Below the pieces are notes generated by a model. It had not been told where the DNA came from, did no database searches, and was given only the letters and a program-made list of their open reading frames with translations. A program made the translations under genes and the position numbers. A stretch of DNA of 64,000 nucleotides, taken from positions 1,305,148-1,369,147 of the forward strand of contig NW_003101682.1 in the NCBI RefSeq assembly GCF_000003855.2. Reading direction: 5' to 3'. How positions within the stretch are numbered: position 1 is the stretch's first letter; the number at the start of each line of letters is the position of its first letter. The DNA comes from Blastomyces gilchristii SLH14081. Taxonomy: Eukaryota; Ascomycota; Eurotiomycetes; Onygenales; Ajellomycetaceae. Shown in pieces: positions 1 through 9,795 of this stretch.

Positions 1-1571
1 GAAAATAACTGAATTGAAATAGATTTCTCTGATTGAATGAAAATAATTCTTTAAAGAAAATACCTTCTCAACTGTACAGACTATACTCTCTGATTAAAAA
101 ATCAATTTTCTTCTTTAAATATTGAAAAAGTTAATCATGAGAAGTTATCTTTCTGAAGAGAAAAGCTTGAATCTCTTATAGACTTACAAATAAGTGAACT
201 ATTAAAAGAGAAAGAATATGAACAGCATTTGAAGAGAATTTCTATAATTAATATAAAAGACTCTATTCTGATTTATTCAGATGACTTAAAAAATGAGAAC
301 TTGAATAGATTAGACACAGACATTGCTTATACTGAAGATAATATCAATTTTATCTCAGATTTCTGAAATCTAGACTGTGAATATGAAGTCTTTGATACTG
401 AACTATTTGTAATAGTAAAAGCTTTCAAACTCATTGAAATAAAATCTCATAAAAGAGAAAATTATTTAAAAGAGATATAAATATTCTCTGATAGTCAAGC
501 TGCTTTAAAAAGACTTAGAAATAGTCAGATTTATAATGATCAAATGAATCTTGAACTGATCTTAAACTCTGTTTTAAAAATTCAAAAGAGAAGAATATCA
601 AAGCTGATAATTCATCTGCACTGAGTTCCTGCTCATATGAATATTCATGACAATGAATTAGCTGATTCAGCTGTAAAAAAGAGTGCAGAATTAAGCAGAT
701 CTATTCAAAAAATTATATTCTAGTCTTTTATGAAGAGAAAAATAAAAGAATCTTATTTAGACAAGTGAAATGAAAGCTGACAGAAACAAAAGAAGAGTAT
801 ACATTATTCAAGATTTGAAACAAAACTCAAGTAGAAATCTTGTTCAATTAAATGTAAAAAGAAAATATTCTCATCTATAATACAGCTGAAACTAGAACAT
901 GACTATTTCAAATCTTATATACAAAGATTTGATGATAGATTTGACTCAATAGAATGCTTATTCTGCAATACAAATGAGAATTCTGAGTATATTATAATGC
1001 ACTGTGCATTATACAATAATCTCAGCGCCAGATTGAAAGAGAAGTATAATCTAAATCAATTAAATATGAGATTCTTATTCTTAACTGAGATAGGAATTAA
1101 ATACTTAATAGACTTTCTATCAGAAACTCAAGCAGCTATAAGAAAATGACTAAATTCAGAATTATCTAAATATGAAGAGGAGGAAATCAATCAGATATAG
1201 TCTGTTAAAACAGCTATATACTATCTTTTAATAATTTGTTTTATTATAGTCTTTCTTTACTTTATCTTTTTCTTTCAATTTCTTTCTATCTATCTATTTA
1301 ATATGTCTATCTTTAAGACTGTGTTCTCTTTTCCTTTGTCATGATATTGTCAAATGATTTCAAAGTATCAGAAGATGTTAAAACACTGTAATTTATAAAC
1401 AGTTTTTATATTCTGAGCTGGAATTTTCTGATTTTGCATATCTGAAATTGATGAATGTATAATAGTTAACTTTACAGATATAGAAAAAACCCTGAGAACT
1501 AAAAGTTCTCAGGTAGATGTCATAGTCTCTGACTGCATACATCTATAATTGAAGAATAATAATAATAATAA
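1..1571 (+). mobile_element. Decayed LINE (non-LTR retrotransposon), 3' end of ORF2 and tail
   Basis: Frame 1 reads as one decayed coding frame from about 259 to the stop at 1198-1200, broken by TGA/TAA/TAG codons. From 481 it gives IFSDSQAAL, then LH*VPAH and NELADSA, the RNase H core of Tad/I-like LINEs, with the Trp of the WVPAH motif changed to TGA at 622-624. From about 895 it reads LKLEHDYFKSY followed by a C-x2-C...H-x4-C knuckle (CLFC, then MHCALY), the usual C-terminus of these ORF2 proteins. The upstream reverse transcriptase is out of the window or too decayed to read. A perfect hairpin (1491-1513) and an (AAT)n tract (1555-1571) follow and may be the element's 3' structure and tail. 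The block has a single CpG (1025-1026), which fits RIP-like CpG mutation. Certainly non-functional. Confidence 0.8.
1491..1513. repeat. Perfect 10-bp hairpin downstream of LINE ORF2
   Basis: CCTGAGAACT and AGTTCTCAGG are exact reverse complements separated by AAA. It sits about 290 bp past the decayed LINE stop and about 40 bp before an AAT repeat. LINE 3' UTRs often carry a stem-loop recognised by their reverse transcriptase, so that role is inferred. A perfect stem in otherwise mutated DNA is notable. Confidence 0.55.
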
Positions 1572-1740
1572 GAATATCATCTATTTCAGATTATTTTACT
1601 ATAAGCAGAATCTTTTATTTTTATATAGAATAATTTACAGAGTCAGTGAGTATAACAGACTTCTTTATAAATCTTACTTAATCTCTGAATTTATTAAGAA
1701 TCTTCATTAATACAGATATTCTACTCTTTTATTGAAGATA

Positions 1741-2010
1741 GTTTATTAAATCTGTATTAAGCTTTTTATTTTCATTTCTATCTGTCTTTATTTACTTAAC
1801 TTCATACTGAAGTCTTGTAATTTCTAGTCTCATATAAGTCTTCTCACTTACAGAGTTATTATTATTTCAGTCACTTAAGTCTTCTATATTATCTGATATC
1901 TCACTGATATCTTCAACTGAGTCTTTGTATTTATTATTGAACTTATCAGACTGTTTCTCTGTGATGATTTTATTCAGCTCAAACATCTCAGAAGCTGTCT
2001 TCTGATTCAT
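1741..2010 (-). pseudogene. Decayed coding frame, possibly a second transposon
   Basis: On the minus strand a frame from about 2010 to 1741 reads nearly open, with a TGA and a TAA that look like mutated sense codons. The translation is rich in Glu, Lys, Asn and Ser (it includes ASEMFELNKIITEK and DSVEDISEISDNIEDLSD) and would favour coiled coil. It lies in the same CpG-void block as the LINE but on the opposite strand, so it is likely a different element, perhaps a gag or ORF1-like part. I do not recognise the family. Confidence 0.35.
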
Positions 2011-2346
2011 TATTAATATTAACAGTAATCTGTGATCTTATATTTACTGCTCTAATATTTTCTCATTTCTTCATCTTGAAAACATGTATTCTTTTATTAA
2101 GTCAGATATTCTCTCAGATCTTAGATTAATTATAAGTTCAATCACTTATAAAAAACATCTAGACACATGTAACAATACATGAAGACATAGTTGGCACATT
2201 ATTTCAGCAGTTTTCATTAGCTTAATGAGGGCTTCATAATCTCTTGAAGAATAACATTGTTGTTTTTGTAATCTAACTACGCGAGTTACACTAAATAGGT
2301 TGGGGTGGCACGTGACTAGGGTAGGTGTAGTAATCACCAACATGCA

Positions 2347-2351
2347 GAGCT
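2347..2351. repeat. Target-site duplication GAGCT (left)
   Basis: GAGCT directly precedes the left LTR and recurs directly after the right LTR at 3777-3781. Five bases is the usual duplication length for LTR retrotransposons. Confidence 0.85.
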
Positions 2352-2461
2352 TGTGAGAGAGGTTGAACGTGGTTGGTTGTTGTTGTCTAACTAGTAGCTA
2401 GTGAAAGCTAAATATATGTGTGTGGGTCACGTGGGTTAGGGCTTGTGTAGTAGCTCCAACA
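2352..2461 (-). repeat. LTR, left copy (3' LTR of minus-strand element)
   Basis: 110 bp, identical to 3667-3776. Contains a CACGTG core (about 2428-2433). Directly bordered by the polypurine tract at 2462-2468. Confidence 0.92.
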
Positions 2462-2719
2462 CCCCCCCATGCTACGCAGGCCAGTTAACCCACGCAGCCA
2501 AAAGCGCCCAAATCATTCAAATCTGCAATAATAATTAATTACACAAAGTAGAGTCTAGTTTTCTCATAAGGACTAGCTCCATACATGCAAATACACGCGA
2601 ATATGCAAGAAAAAACGCTCAAATCCGTCCTTCCTGTATCTGTATTACCCCCCCAGTCATCTGAACACTGCGGGGTCTCATTTCTCATATTTTTGTCATT
2701 TTATTGTTATTGTTATCGT

Positions 2720-3132
2720 GGTTATCATATAGACACACTCGGTGGCCTGGTTATCGTGGGTTATCGTGGTTATCATATAGGCACACTCGGTGGCCTGGTT
2801 ATCGTGGGTTATCATGGTTATCATATAGGCACACTCGGTGGCCTGGTTATCGTGGGTTATCATGGTTATCATATAGGCAATCGGTGGCCCGGCATCATAT
2901 AGGCACTGGGGCCTGGCATCGTAGGCACTGTGGCCTGGCATCATATAGGCACTGTGGCCTGGCATCGTAGGCACTGGGGCCTGGCATCATATAGGCACTG
3001 GGGCCTGGCATCGTAGGCACTGGGGCCTGGCATCATATAGGCACTGGGGCCTGGCATCGTAGGCACTGTGGCCTGGCATCATATAGGCACTGTGGCCTGG
3101 CATCATATAGGCACTGTGGCCTGGCATCATAT
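2720..3132. repeat. Compound minisatellite inside the LTR element
   Basis: Three consecutive 48-bp units start at 2720, 2768 and 2816, plus a partial unit from 2864. Each begins GGTTATCATATAG and 48 is a multiple of three, so the array reads as an open 16-residue repeat on both strands. From about 2892 to 3132 a second array alternates units of 24 bp (CATCATATAGGCACTG...) and 22 bp (CATCGTAGGCACTG...), with single-base variants GGGG or TGTG after CACT. The arrays share the core of ATATAGGCAC and GGCCTGG, so one probably evolved from the other. Confidence 0.9.
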
Positions 3133-3666
3133 CGGTATTTCCATCGTTTTGGCGTCGATATTGGCGGTTATGGTTATGATTATGTCCGTGACATCGTTGA
3201 CACCACGGGTTATGGTTATATCCATGATATCGCTGATACCACGGGGTTATGGTTTTGATTATGGTTATGGTTTTGTGAAATCTGACCTCCGGATCCACAG
3301 TATTTTTGATATTGGTATTGTTATTGGCATTGTTATTGGGCATCATTATCAGGATTTTTTTTGTGTTCTTGTCATTCAACTGAGCAATATGCTGTCTCAG
3401 AATGGCGGCTTCATTGCAGTCTGTCATATCTTCGCGTTCTGGAGGATTATCTTGGGCTTGATTATTCTTGTTGTCTTCGCGCGGTTATTGATGTTGGAAA
3501 GGATCCAGCTATCTGATTCTCTGAGATCTCTTCGCGGTTGATCGATCTAGTATTGACAGGCATTTGATATGAGGTATTTGAATGAAAGAAGCAGCTATTT
3601 GAAAAGCTTATTGTATGATTATTGCATGGTTATAACGCTTCGTAGAAGTGCAAGGGCTTCATAACC

Positions 3667-3776
3667 TGTGAGAGAGGTTGAACGTGGTTGGTTGTTGTTG
3701 TCTAACTAGTAGCTAGTGAAAGCTAAATATATGTGTGTGGGTCACGTGGGTTAGGGCTTGTGTAGTAGCTCCAACA
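3667..3776 (-). repeat. LTR, right copy (5' LTR of minus-strand element)
   Basis: 110 bp, base-for-base identical to 2352-2461, followed by the target duplication GAGCT at 3777-3781. Confidence 0.92.
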
Positions 3777-4159
3777 GAGCTTGTAAGGCTTACATAACGA
3801 GTTCTTCTCATCCCTAGCTATGTAAGGCCTGCTGGTCTTGGCAACCATGCTGCTTTTGTTACATCATCGTCGCTGTCTTTCCGCATCGTGGCCTGTACTT
3901 GAGTTTGTCAACGCCCAAGACTACCTGGCCAACGTCCTCCCGATATATAGCTTCCCCCGGCCTGGCATTGCCCTCTACTGCTGCTTCTTCCTTTCGTTTT
4001 CATCTCAATTATCCCGCCTGTCACCTATATATTTCTTTAACCAATTCCCCTTTTGAATTCCCGCCGCGCTTCCCCCGGCGCTTGCCTCCTCTTCCGAACC
4101 CTTGTTTATTCGCCCCTCTCCCCGAAACCGAGTTCCGCCCTTCTCCCCCTTTGGCAGCC
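3777..4159. promoter_or_regulatory. ERV29 upstream region
   Basis: 383 bp between the LTR element and the ERV29 start codon. CT-rich, as fungal promoters often are. It contains ATATATAG near 3940 and ATATATTTC near 4026. The 5' end of the native promoter is now displaced by the insertion. No other gene is seen. Confidence 0.4.
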
Positions 4160-5541
4160 ATGGCGCAAATCCGTGGCACGGCGGGATACAATCTAGGAAA
4201 CCAGAACCCATTTGGCGGTCCTGGAAGAGCAGATGCCACCAGCGATCCCAGCCCGCTTGATGCGATTCGAGAGCAGACAAGCAAGATCGAGGACTGGCTA
4301 GATACTCTCTCCGACCCCATCAGGCCGTATGTTTTTGTCCACGCCGCCTCCCCCTAGGCATTCCCCGCCCGTGGAGATAGACGATAGAGAAATCCCCGTA
4401 CCTCCGCAGCCACAAAGCAATCTCTACTCATATCATGTCCAGCTATTCCGTCCCCGAGGGCTAATCGTATGTCACATGGGATTTATAGCTATTTACCCGC
4501 CGTCGGCCGTTTTTTGATTGTCGTTACTTTCCTTGAGGATACTCTTCGTATCTTCACTCAATGGAGCGACCAGCTCGACTATTTGAAAGATTTTAGAGGC
4601 AGTATGTTAAGAAGATCCCCTCCCCTTTTTTAATTGAGAGCTCGATATCTTGGCTCTGTGAGCCAGTTAGCTTTGATCAATGATCTGCAGCTCCTTTGTT
4701 ACCTGTCTAACCAATAAAAAAAAATTGTTTTTATGCGTCCGGTCTGAATTTAGTTCCATGGGGCATAACACATCTCTTCCTCCTCATAAACGTCATCGCA
4801 ATGGTTTCTTGTTCGATTCTGGTCATCGCGCGGAAACATAGTGAATATGCCGTCGCGGGTCTTCTTGGGGTCGTCGTCACTCAGGCGCTTGGATACGGCC
4901 TCATCTTTGACCTGACCTTTTTCCTTCGCAACCTCAGCGTCATCGGAGGACTTCTCATGGTTCTTTCAGATTCCTGGGTACGTAAGCGGTTTGTCCCCGC
5001 TGGTCTCCCGCAACTCGACGAGAAGGATCGGAAGATGTACATCCAATTCGCCGGGCGTGTATTGCTGATCTTCCTGTTTATTGGGTTCGTATTTGCTGGC
5101 AAGTGGACCTTCTGGAGGATTCTTGTTAGCCTGTTTGGATTGGTTGCGTGTGTGATGGTTGTTGTTGGATTCAAGGCGAAGTGGAGCGCTATCATCTTGG
5201 TGGTGATATTGAGTGTCTTCAACATACTCGTGAATAACTTCTGGACGGTATGTCTTCCTCGCCCTCCCCTTTTTTCCGTAAATTGCAGGCGCTAATCAGA
5301 GCCTCATTTCAGCTACATTCCAAGCACCCACACAAGGACTTCGCCAAATATGACTTTTTCCAAATCCTCTCCATTGTGTAAGCTCCCCCTTTTATCTCGA
5401 TTTGTGAATTTACATTCATCTCTTTTTACATCTAAAGTATCCCGACTCATCCTGACATTCCTCTCTAGTGGCGGCCTCCTCCTCCTTGTCAACATGGGAC
5501 CCGGCCAATTCAGCGTGGACGAGAAGAAGAAAGTGTATTAA
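4160..5541 (+). CDS. ERV29: ERV29/SURF4 family ER-to-Golgi cargo receptor
   Basis: Five exons fit phase and homology: 4160-4326, 4489-4601, 4754-5247, 5313-5377, 5469-5541, giving 303 aa, close to the family's usual length. ERV29/SURF4 is a multi-span membrane protein that packs soluble secretory cargo into COPII vesicles at the ER. The N-terminus is cytosolic and polar (residues 1-55). Membrane segments begin at GRFLIVVTFLED in exon 2 and run through exon 3 (VIGGLLMVLSDSW, GLVACVMVVVGFKAKW) to GGLLLLVNMGPG in exon 5. The protein ends KKKVY, a lysine-rich ER-retrieval-like tail typical of the family. Start chosen at the first ATG giving MAQIRG. The LTR insertion lies about 380 bp upstream and could affect expression. 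The identification is confident; the short exon borders were placed by eye. Confidence 0.93.
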
Positions 5542-6387
5542 ATCATCTCTTGCCCTCTCCTTGCCTCCCGTTTTTCTTCTCAATAAGCACGGCGTGCGGA
5601 AGAAGATCAACAGATAAAATCGAGAAAAAATTGATTCCTCAAAAAATCTTAACCCAAGCACGCAAAATGTATCGCTGCTACATAGCGTCAATCCATCACG
5701 GCATTGTCCCATCCAATCTACCCGGCAATATCTCCCTCCTTCCGGTCCCAACGTACTATCATCTCTTGCCTGATTTCCCTCTCTGTGTCTCCAATACCTA
5801 CCAATATTTCGGATAAAAATCGGTTCCTGTTTTCCAATTTCCTCTACCGCCTAACTTGTTCTTTTTAACCTTCCACTATTTCGAAAATCTATTGCTTTTC
5901 TCATAGCATCGCTTACTTCAAAATCTTTATGTTGTCTGATGGTTGTCATTTTTTGTGTTGCTAGTTGCTTTGTTTGTTGTTTCTTCAGGGGTGTTTTTGC
6001 TTAATCTTACTATTTTTATTTTTACTCTGATTACTTTCGTTTTTTCTTACCTCTTTACTCTATTGACCTAGTCATGGTTTTTTTTTTTTGAGGCCTTTTA
6101 TTCTTCATTTTCGTTTCCGTTATTTTTTTTCTACATCCACACACAAACTTCAACCATGCATGTATGTATGTTATCTATGTGCAATCTGATCTGTGTAAGG
6201 CCCTGTTATTGTCTGGGGGAAATTATTATTTTTGAATGATTCTTTCTATAGTTTTTCTTTTTCCTTTCCTTTGGAATGAAGCGGTCCTCCCCGCAACAAT
6301 TATTTTCATCTATACGAAAAGGAAGAGGCTTTGATTCTATTGATTATTTAGTTAACTACCTTTTTCTGTTGGCTTCTCACTCTCTCT

Positions 6388-6432
<45 letters not shown>

Positions 6433-8178
6433 CCCCCTTAAAAGGCCAGTTAGTTCAGGTCATTTGTAACTAGGATACATTCATTCATATTAAATAGATT
6501 GTGTAATTTATTTAATTTCTATGCAACGTATCCGCAAAATCAAGCGCGATAGTTTTATCCTGACCGCTCCTTTTCTAAAGGACGTTTTATTTAAAACCTT
6601 CGTCCGATGGAAAGAGGCAGGATTAGCACAGCACTTCACCTACCTATGCTTGTCCGTGGCATTCTTCTCAACCTAACAGCGAAGCTACTCAACGCGAAAA
6701 GGGCGAGTTAAACCACATCAACTGTGCAGTCGACCCGTTGAATGACTAGCTAGCTAGGTAACTAGCTGTTGCATGGTAACGTACCCATAGCGTAGTTAAT
6801 CACTATGTCATTTGAGTCAATTCATCTTATCTGTTGCAGTACTGACAACATTGATATGTCTTGCTTCTACAGCATAAGCAATAACTTTCTCAGCAATGCA
6901 TATACTGATAGCTACTAGAAGTATTCACAGTAGAAAGATAAAATGTAGAGATCAAATATATAATAGCATTCAAGCTGAGTTGTAAATAGTAGTTGTGAAC
7001 TCCTGTCTATATAAGCTGTGTGGCCAAGGGCCGCTAACTCCATTAGTTACACGAGGGATTGGAATAGGGGTAAGGGATCTGCGAGGAGCGGGATTTCTTA
7101 CATCTATCAATTTTTCTAGTGGTCAATCATAGATAATTTGTACTATATGAATAGAGACATAATTTTACCTGAATATGAGATCTTTCTCATAGAATTTCAA
7201 GTGATTTTGATCAAGTAGTTGTATATAGAACTGGGCAGTTGCACGGTTGCACCAGTAAAATATGGTTGAGAGGTGCGGATACTTTTGCGTTAGTACAGTA
7301 CGTGTACAATACGGAGTACATAGTTACATGTTCAATCCAATCCATCACCGATGCGTCAGTAAGGCAATAAATAGTAAGTAAAAGTCATGCTACGCTATAT
7401 TTAGCATCTAGTCTTAACCACGGTAGAAGTAATGTTAATTATTATACATAACTTGATAGACATACTCCGTACATGTACCATACATGGAACATGGGGGATA
7501 AAAAGGCTAATTTTAGAACGGGACGGGGATTACTTATGCAGATATTAAAAATATTTTTGGGTGTATTTAATGGTTTTATTTGTATATACATGAGGAATGA
7601 TGTCTTGTGCTTTGTGCGTGTGCTGGCTTGTGAGGGCGGGTAATAAATATCCAGGTGGGAAGTTGGTTGTAGGTAGTAAGTACAGGCTTCAGGCCCCAAC
7701 GATGAATGAAGAAGCAACTTTCTCTCTGTCTTCGGGATTTTTCTAAACCTCTATATGCATGGGTGTATGTGTAGGTGTGGGTGTGGGTGTATTTGTATTT
7801 ATGTAAAGGTAAACTTGCGTATCAGCGGCATCAAGGGGTTGAAATGGTTAGAAGTAGGTTGTAGGGAGACGAGAAGATAATGAGGTTGTTGTTGTTGGGT
7901 AGAGGTCGCTTGGAGAGATGGTGAGCCGGTGGATAATGAGCACGAGGGTCGGAGGATGAGTTAATATATATGGGAGAAGAAAGGTTGTAACAATATCCTT
8001 TTGAACAGGCCATGCAGATGGGATTCAAACAACAGCAAAATAGGGGGAAGAGTAGAAAAGTGAAAGAAAAAGGTAAAGAAAGAAGGAAACAAACGCCTTA
8101 AAACAAGAGATTGAGAAACAGCCAGCCTCCTTGTACTCCAAAAAGACGAAGAAAAGCAAAAGAAAGAAAGAAATAATA
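5542..8178. other. Intergenic region without a recognisable gene
   Basis: 2.6 kb between the convergent ERV29 and the gene at 8179. It contains the T-rich ERV29 3' flank, a TC repeat running into a T tract (about 6379-6429), CTAGCTAG-type short repeats near 6745, and two copies of the TACGGAGTA motif (7310-7318, 7463-7471). Open frames here are short and have low-complexity composition. I see no tRNA. Confidence 0.5.
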
Positions 8179-9795
8179 TCAAACATCCATGCTCCACCGC
8201 CAAGGTCGGATAGCAGGCCTCCTCATCCCCTGCTGCTTCTCACCATTACCGTCACAATCACACCCCTCATAATCACCGTCATAATCGTCATCGTCATCGT
8301 CATCAATATCGTAAAAATACGCTGTCTCCGGGCTGCTTACTTCCACCTGTAGACTTCGTACGAGGTCGTGTGGTTTCAGGGCAATATCGAGGGTAGAGGA
8401 TGGCCAGGCTGTGTGTAGTTTTTCTGGTTGATGCTGTTGAATAGAAAATGCCTTTCCACTATCGGCTGTAGCCTTTGAGGTAGGCCGGGATTGAGGTTGT
8501 GATTGTGGTAGAGGTGGTTGTTCGGAGTCTTCAGTGGGTTTCCATGGCCACTGCCAGGATGGAGGAGGGGTGGACGAGGGTTTTACGGATGAGTTGTTGT
8601 TAGAGGCCTGTTTGGAGCCGGTGGTTGCAGAAGGAAACGCAGGACGTGGAGAGACCAGGACGACATCCTCCGTAGACAATGGCGGGGGGGAGAAGAAATG
8701 ATCGGACCCCTCGTGGATTGGAGGTGGTTTATCACGCCTTCTACTACTCCGTAAAGAATCTCTGAAGGGATGTTGTTGTTCTATCCATGCTGATAGACGT
8801 GGACAAGGACATCCATCAAGCTGTCCGTCGCCTTGCCGTTGCATCTGCTGTAGCCTTTGCCTCCTTCGAGGAGACGCTGATGCCCCCTCACCCTCCCCCT
8901 CTTCCCCATTCCCATTCCCATTCCCATTCCCACCTGAAACGGCAACCCTCTCAAAGCTCCCGAACATGCGATCCCGCGCAGAAGCAGAAGCCGTAGACCG
9001 AACCTTCCCCTCCATCACCTTCGCGCTGGGCGGCGGCTGCAACATCCAGCGCGTCTCTGTACGACTAACCGGCCCACAAACCACAGGCGGATGAAGGTCA
9101 TTAATCGCTGGATTCCTCGCGACGTAGTACTTCGCGGAGCTTCCGGTGTCTGCTCTCCCGCGCCCAGATAAACCAACAGAGGAGCCCTTAACCTCTTCCC
9201 CTGGCCCTCCACTAGAAGCGCCACCATCACCACCACCCCAGAGCACCTCATCTTCCCGCTGGTACCGTATCCTATTCCAACGATCACCGAGTTCCTTCCT
9301 TGATGGGACCAGGTCATCCAGCACGCCCGACACAGCATCGGCTATCACACCCATGCCATTCTGAAGCGTAGATTCCTGCGATAAAGTCTGTGCGGTCGCT
9401 CCTGCAACGGCAGGACTATCGATGCTACTACCCCCCTGACTCCCCGCATCATGATCCTTCTTTCTCTTCTTGTTGTTCTTGCCATTCTGATGGTTGTTAT
9501 TGTTATTATAGCTATTGTTAGTATTTCTCCGCCCAGCCCTCCTAGCCGGCGGTCCAGGCCCCAGCGCAATCTCCTCTTCCCAATATGAGTTGGTGGAGAA
9601 TGGCACTGGTTGCTGGAAAACGATGGCGGGTGGCTGGTCCGTTACAAGGTCATTGTTAGCGGCGTTATGGCGAACGGCCTCGCGGTGTGTTCTTGCGGCG
9701 TCCTTTTTCCGCCTTCTGCGATCTTTGGAGGAGGCGCAAGGGGTGCAGGTTGCGTAGTAGAAGACGGCGGATTGGGCGCCGCGGAAGAGCCACAT
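8179..9795 (-). CDS. Conserved fungal hypothetical protein, low complexity
   Basis: Single exon, 538 aa. The N-terminus MWLFRGAQSAVFYYATCTPC, then a run of basic residues (DRRRRKKDAARTHREA), looks like the conserved part of a family seen across filamentous ascomycetes. This is recalled and unchecked. The short hydrophobic start with several Cys followed by a basic cluster would suit membrane association or palmitoylation (inference). The rest is disordered: Asn runs (about residue 95), Gly/Asn repeats (about 295), Pro/Ser tracts and an acidic DDDDDDD stretch near residue 505. The extreme C-terminus (RPAIRPWRWSMDV) looks conserved again. Length and an intact frame across repetitive DNA support a real gene. 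Function is unknown. Confidence 0.75.
   Translation of the reverse strand: MWLFRGAQSAVFYYATCTPCASSKDRRRRKKDAARTHREAVRHNAANNDLVTDQPPAIVFQQPVPFSTNSYWEEEIALGPGPPARRAGRRNTNNSYNNNNNHQNGKNNKKRKKDHDAGSQGGSSIDSPAVAGATAQTLSQESTLQNGMGVIADAVSGVLDDLVPSRKELGDRWNRIRYQREDEVLWGGGDGGASSGGPGEEVKGSSVGLSGRGRADTGSSAKYYVARNPAINDLHPPVVCGPVSRTETRWMLQPPPSAKVMEGKVRSTASASARDRMFGSFERVAVSGGNGNGNGNGEEGEGEGASASPRRRQRLQQMQRQGDGQLDGCPCPRLSAWIEQQHPFRDSLRSSRRRDKPPPIHEGSDHFFSPPPLSTEDVVLVSPRPAFPSATTGSKQASNNNSSVKPSSTPPPSWQWPWKPTEDSEQPPLPQSQPQSRPTSKATADSGKAFSIQQHQPEKLHTAWPSSTLDIALKPHDLVRSLQVEVSSPETAYFYDIDDDDDDDYDGDYEGCDCDGNGEKQQGMRRPAIRPWRWSMDV

Larger units (their letters stand above)
2352..3776 (-). mobile_element. Young non-autonomous LTR retrotransposon (1425 bp)
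   Basis: Two identical 110-bp repeats (2352-2461 and 3667-3776) start TG and end CA and are flanked by GAGCT duplications. Orientation is minus: reading that way, GGGGGGG at 2468-2462 is a polypurine tract directly before TGTTGGAGC at 2461, the 3' LTR. Past the 5' LTR, minus-strand DNA reads GGTTATGAAGCCC, a possible primer-binding site. A gag-like frame follows (MPVNTRSINREEIS, then DNKNNQAQDNPPERED) but needs a 2-base correction at a repeated CG around 3475-3483. There is no protease, integrase or reverse transcriptase. Most of the interior is minisatellite. Identical LTRs and normal CpG content indicate insertion after decay of the neighbouring LINE. It sits 379 bp upstream of the ERV29 start codon. 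Confidence 0.92.

Noticed and set aside
2720..3132. Regular repeats that could suggest a CRISPR-like array
   Set aside because: Units are contiguous without unique spacers, lie in a eukaryotic LTR element, and read as a minisatellite.
8787..9757. Several plus-strand frames opposite the gene at 8179-9795
   Set aside because: Shadows of the minus-strand low-complexity coding sequence.
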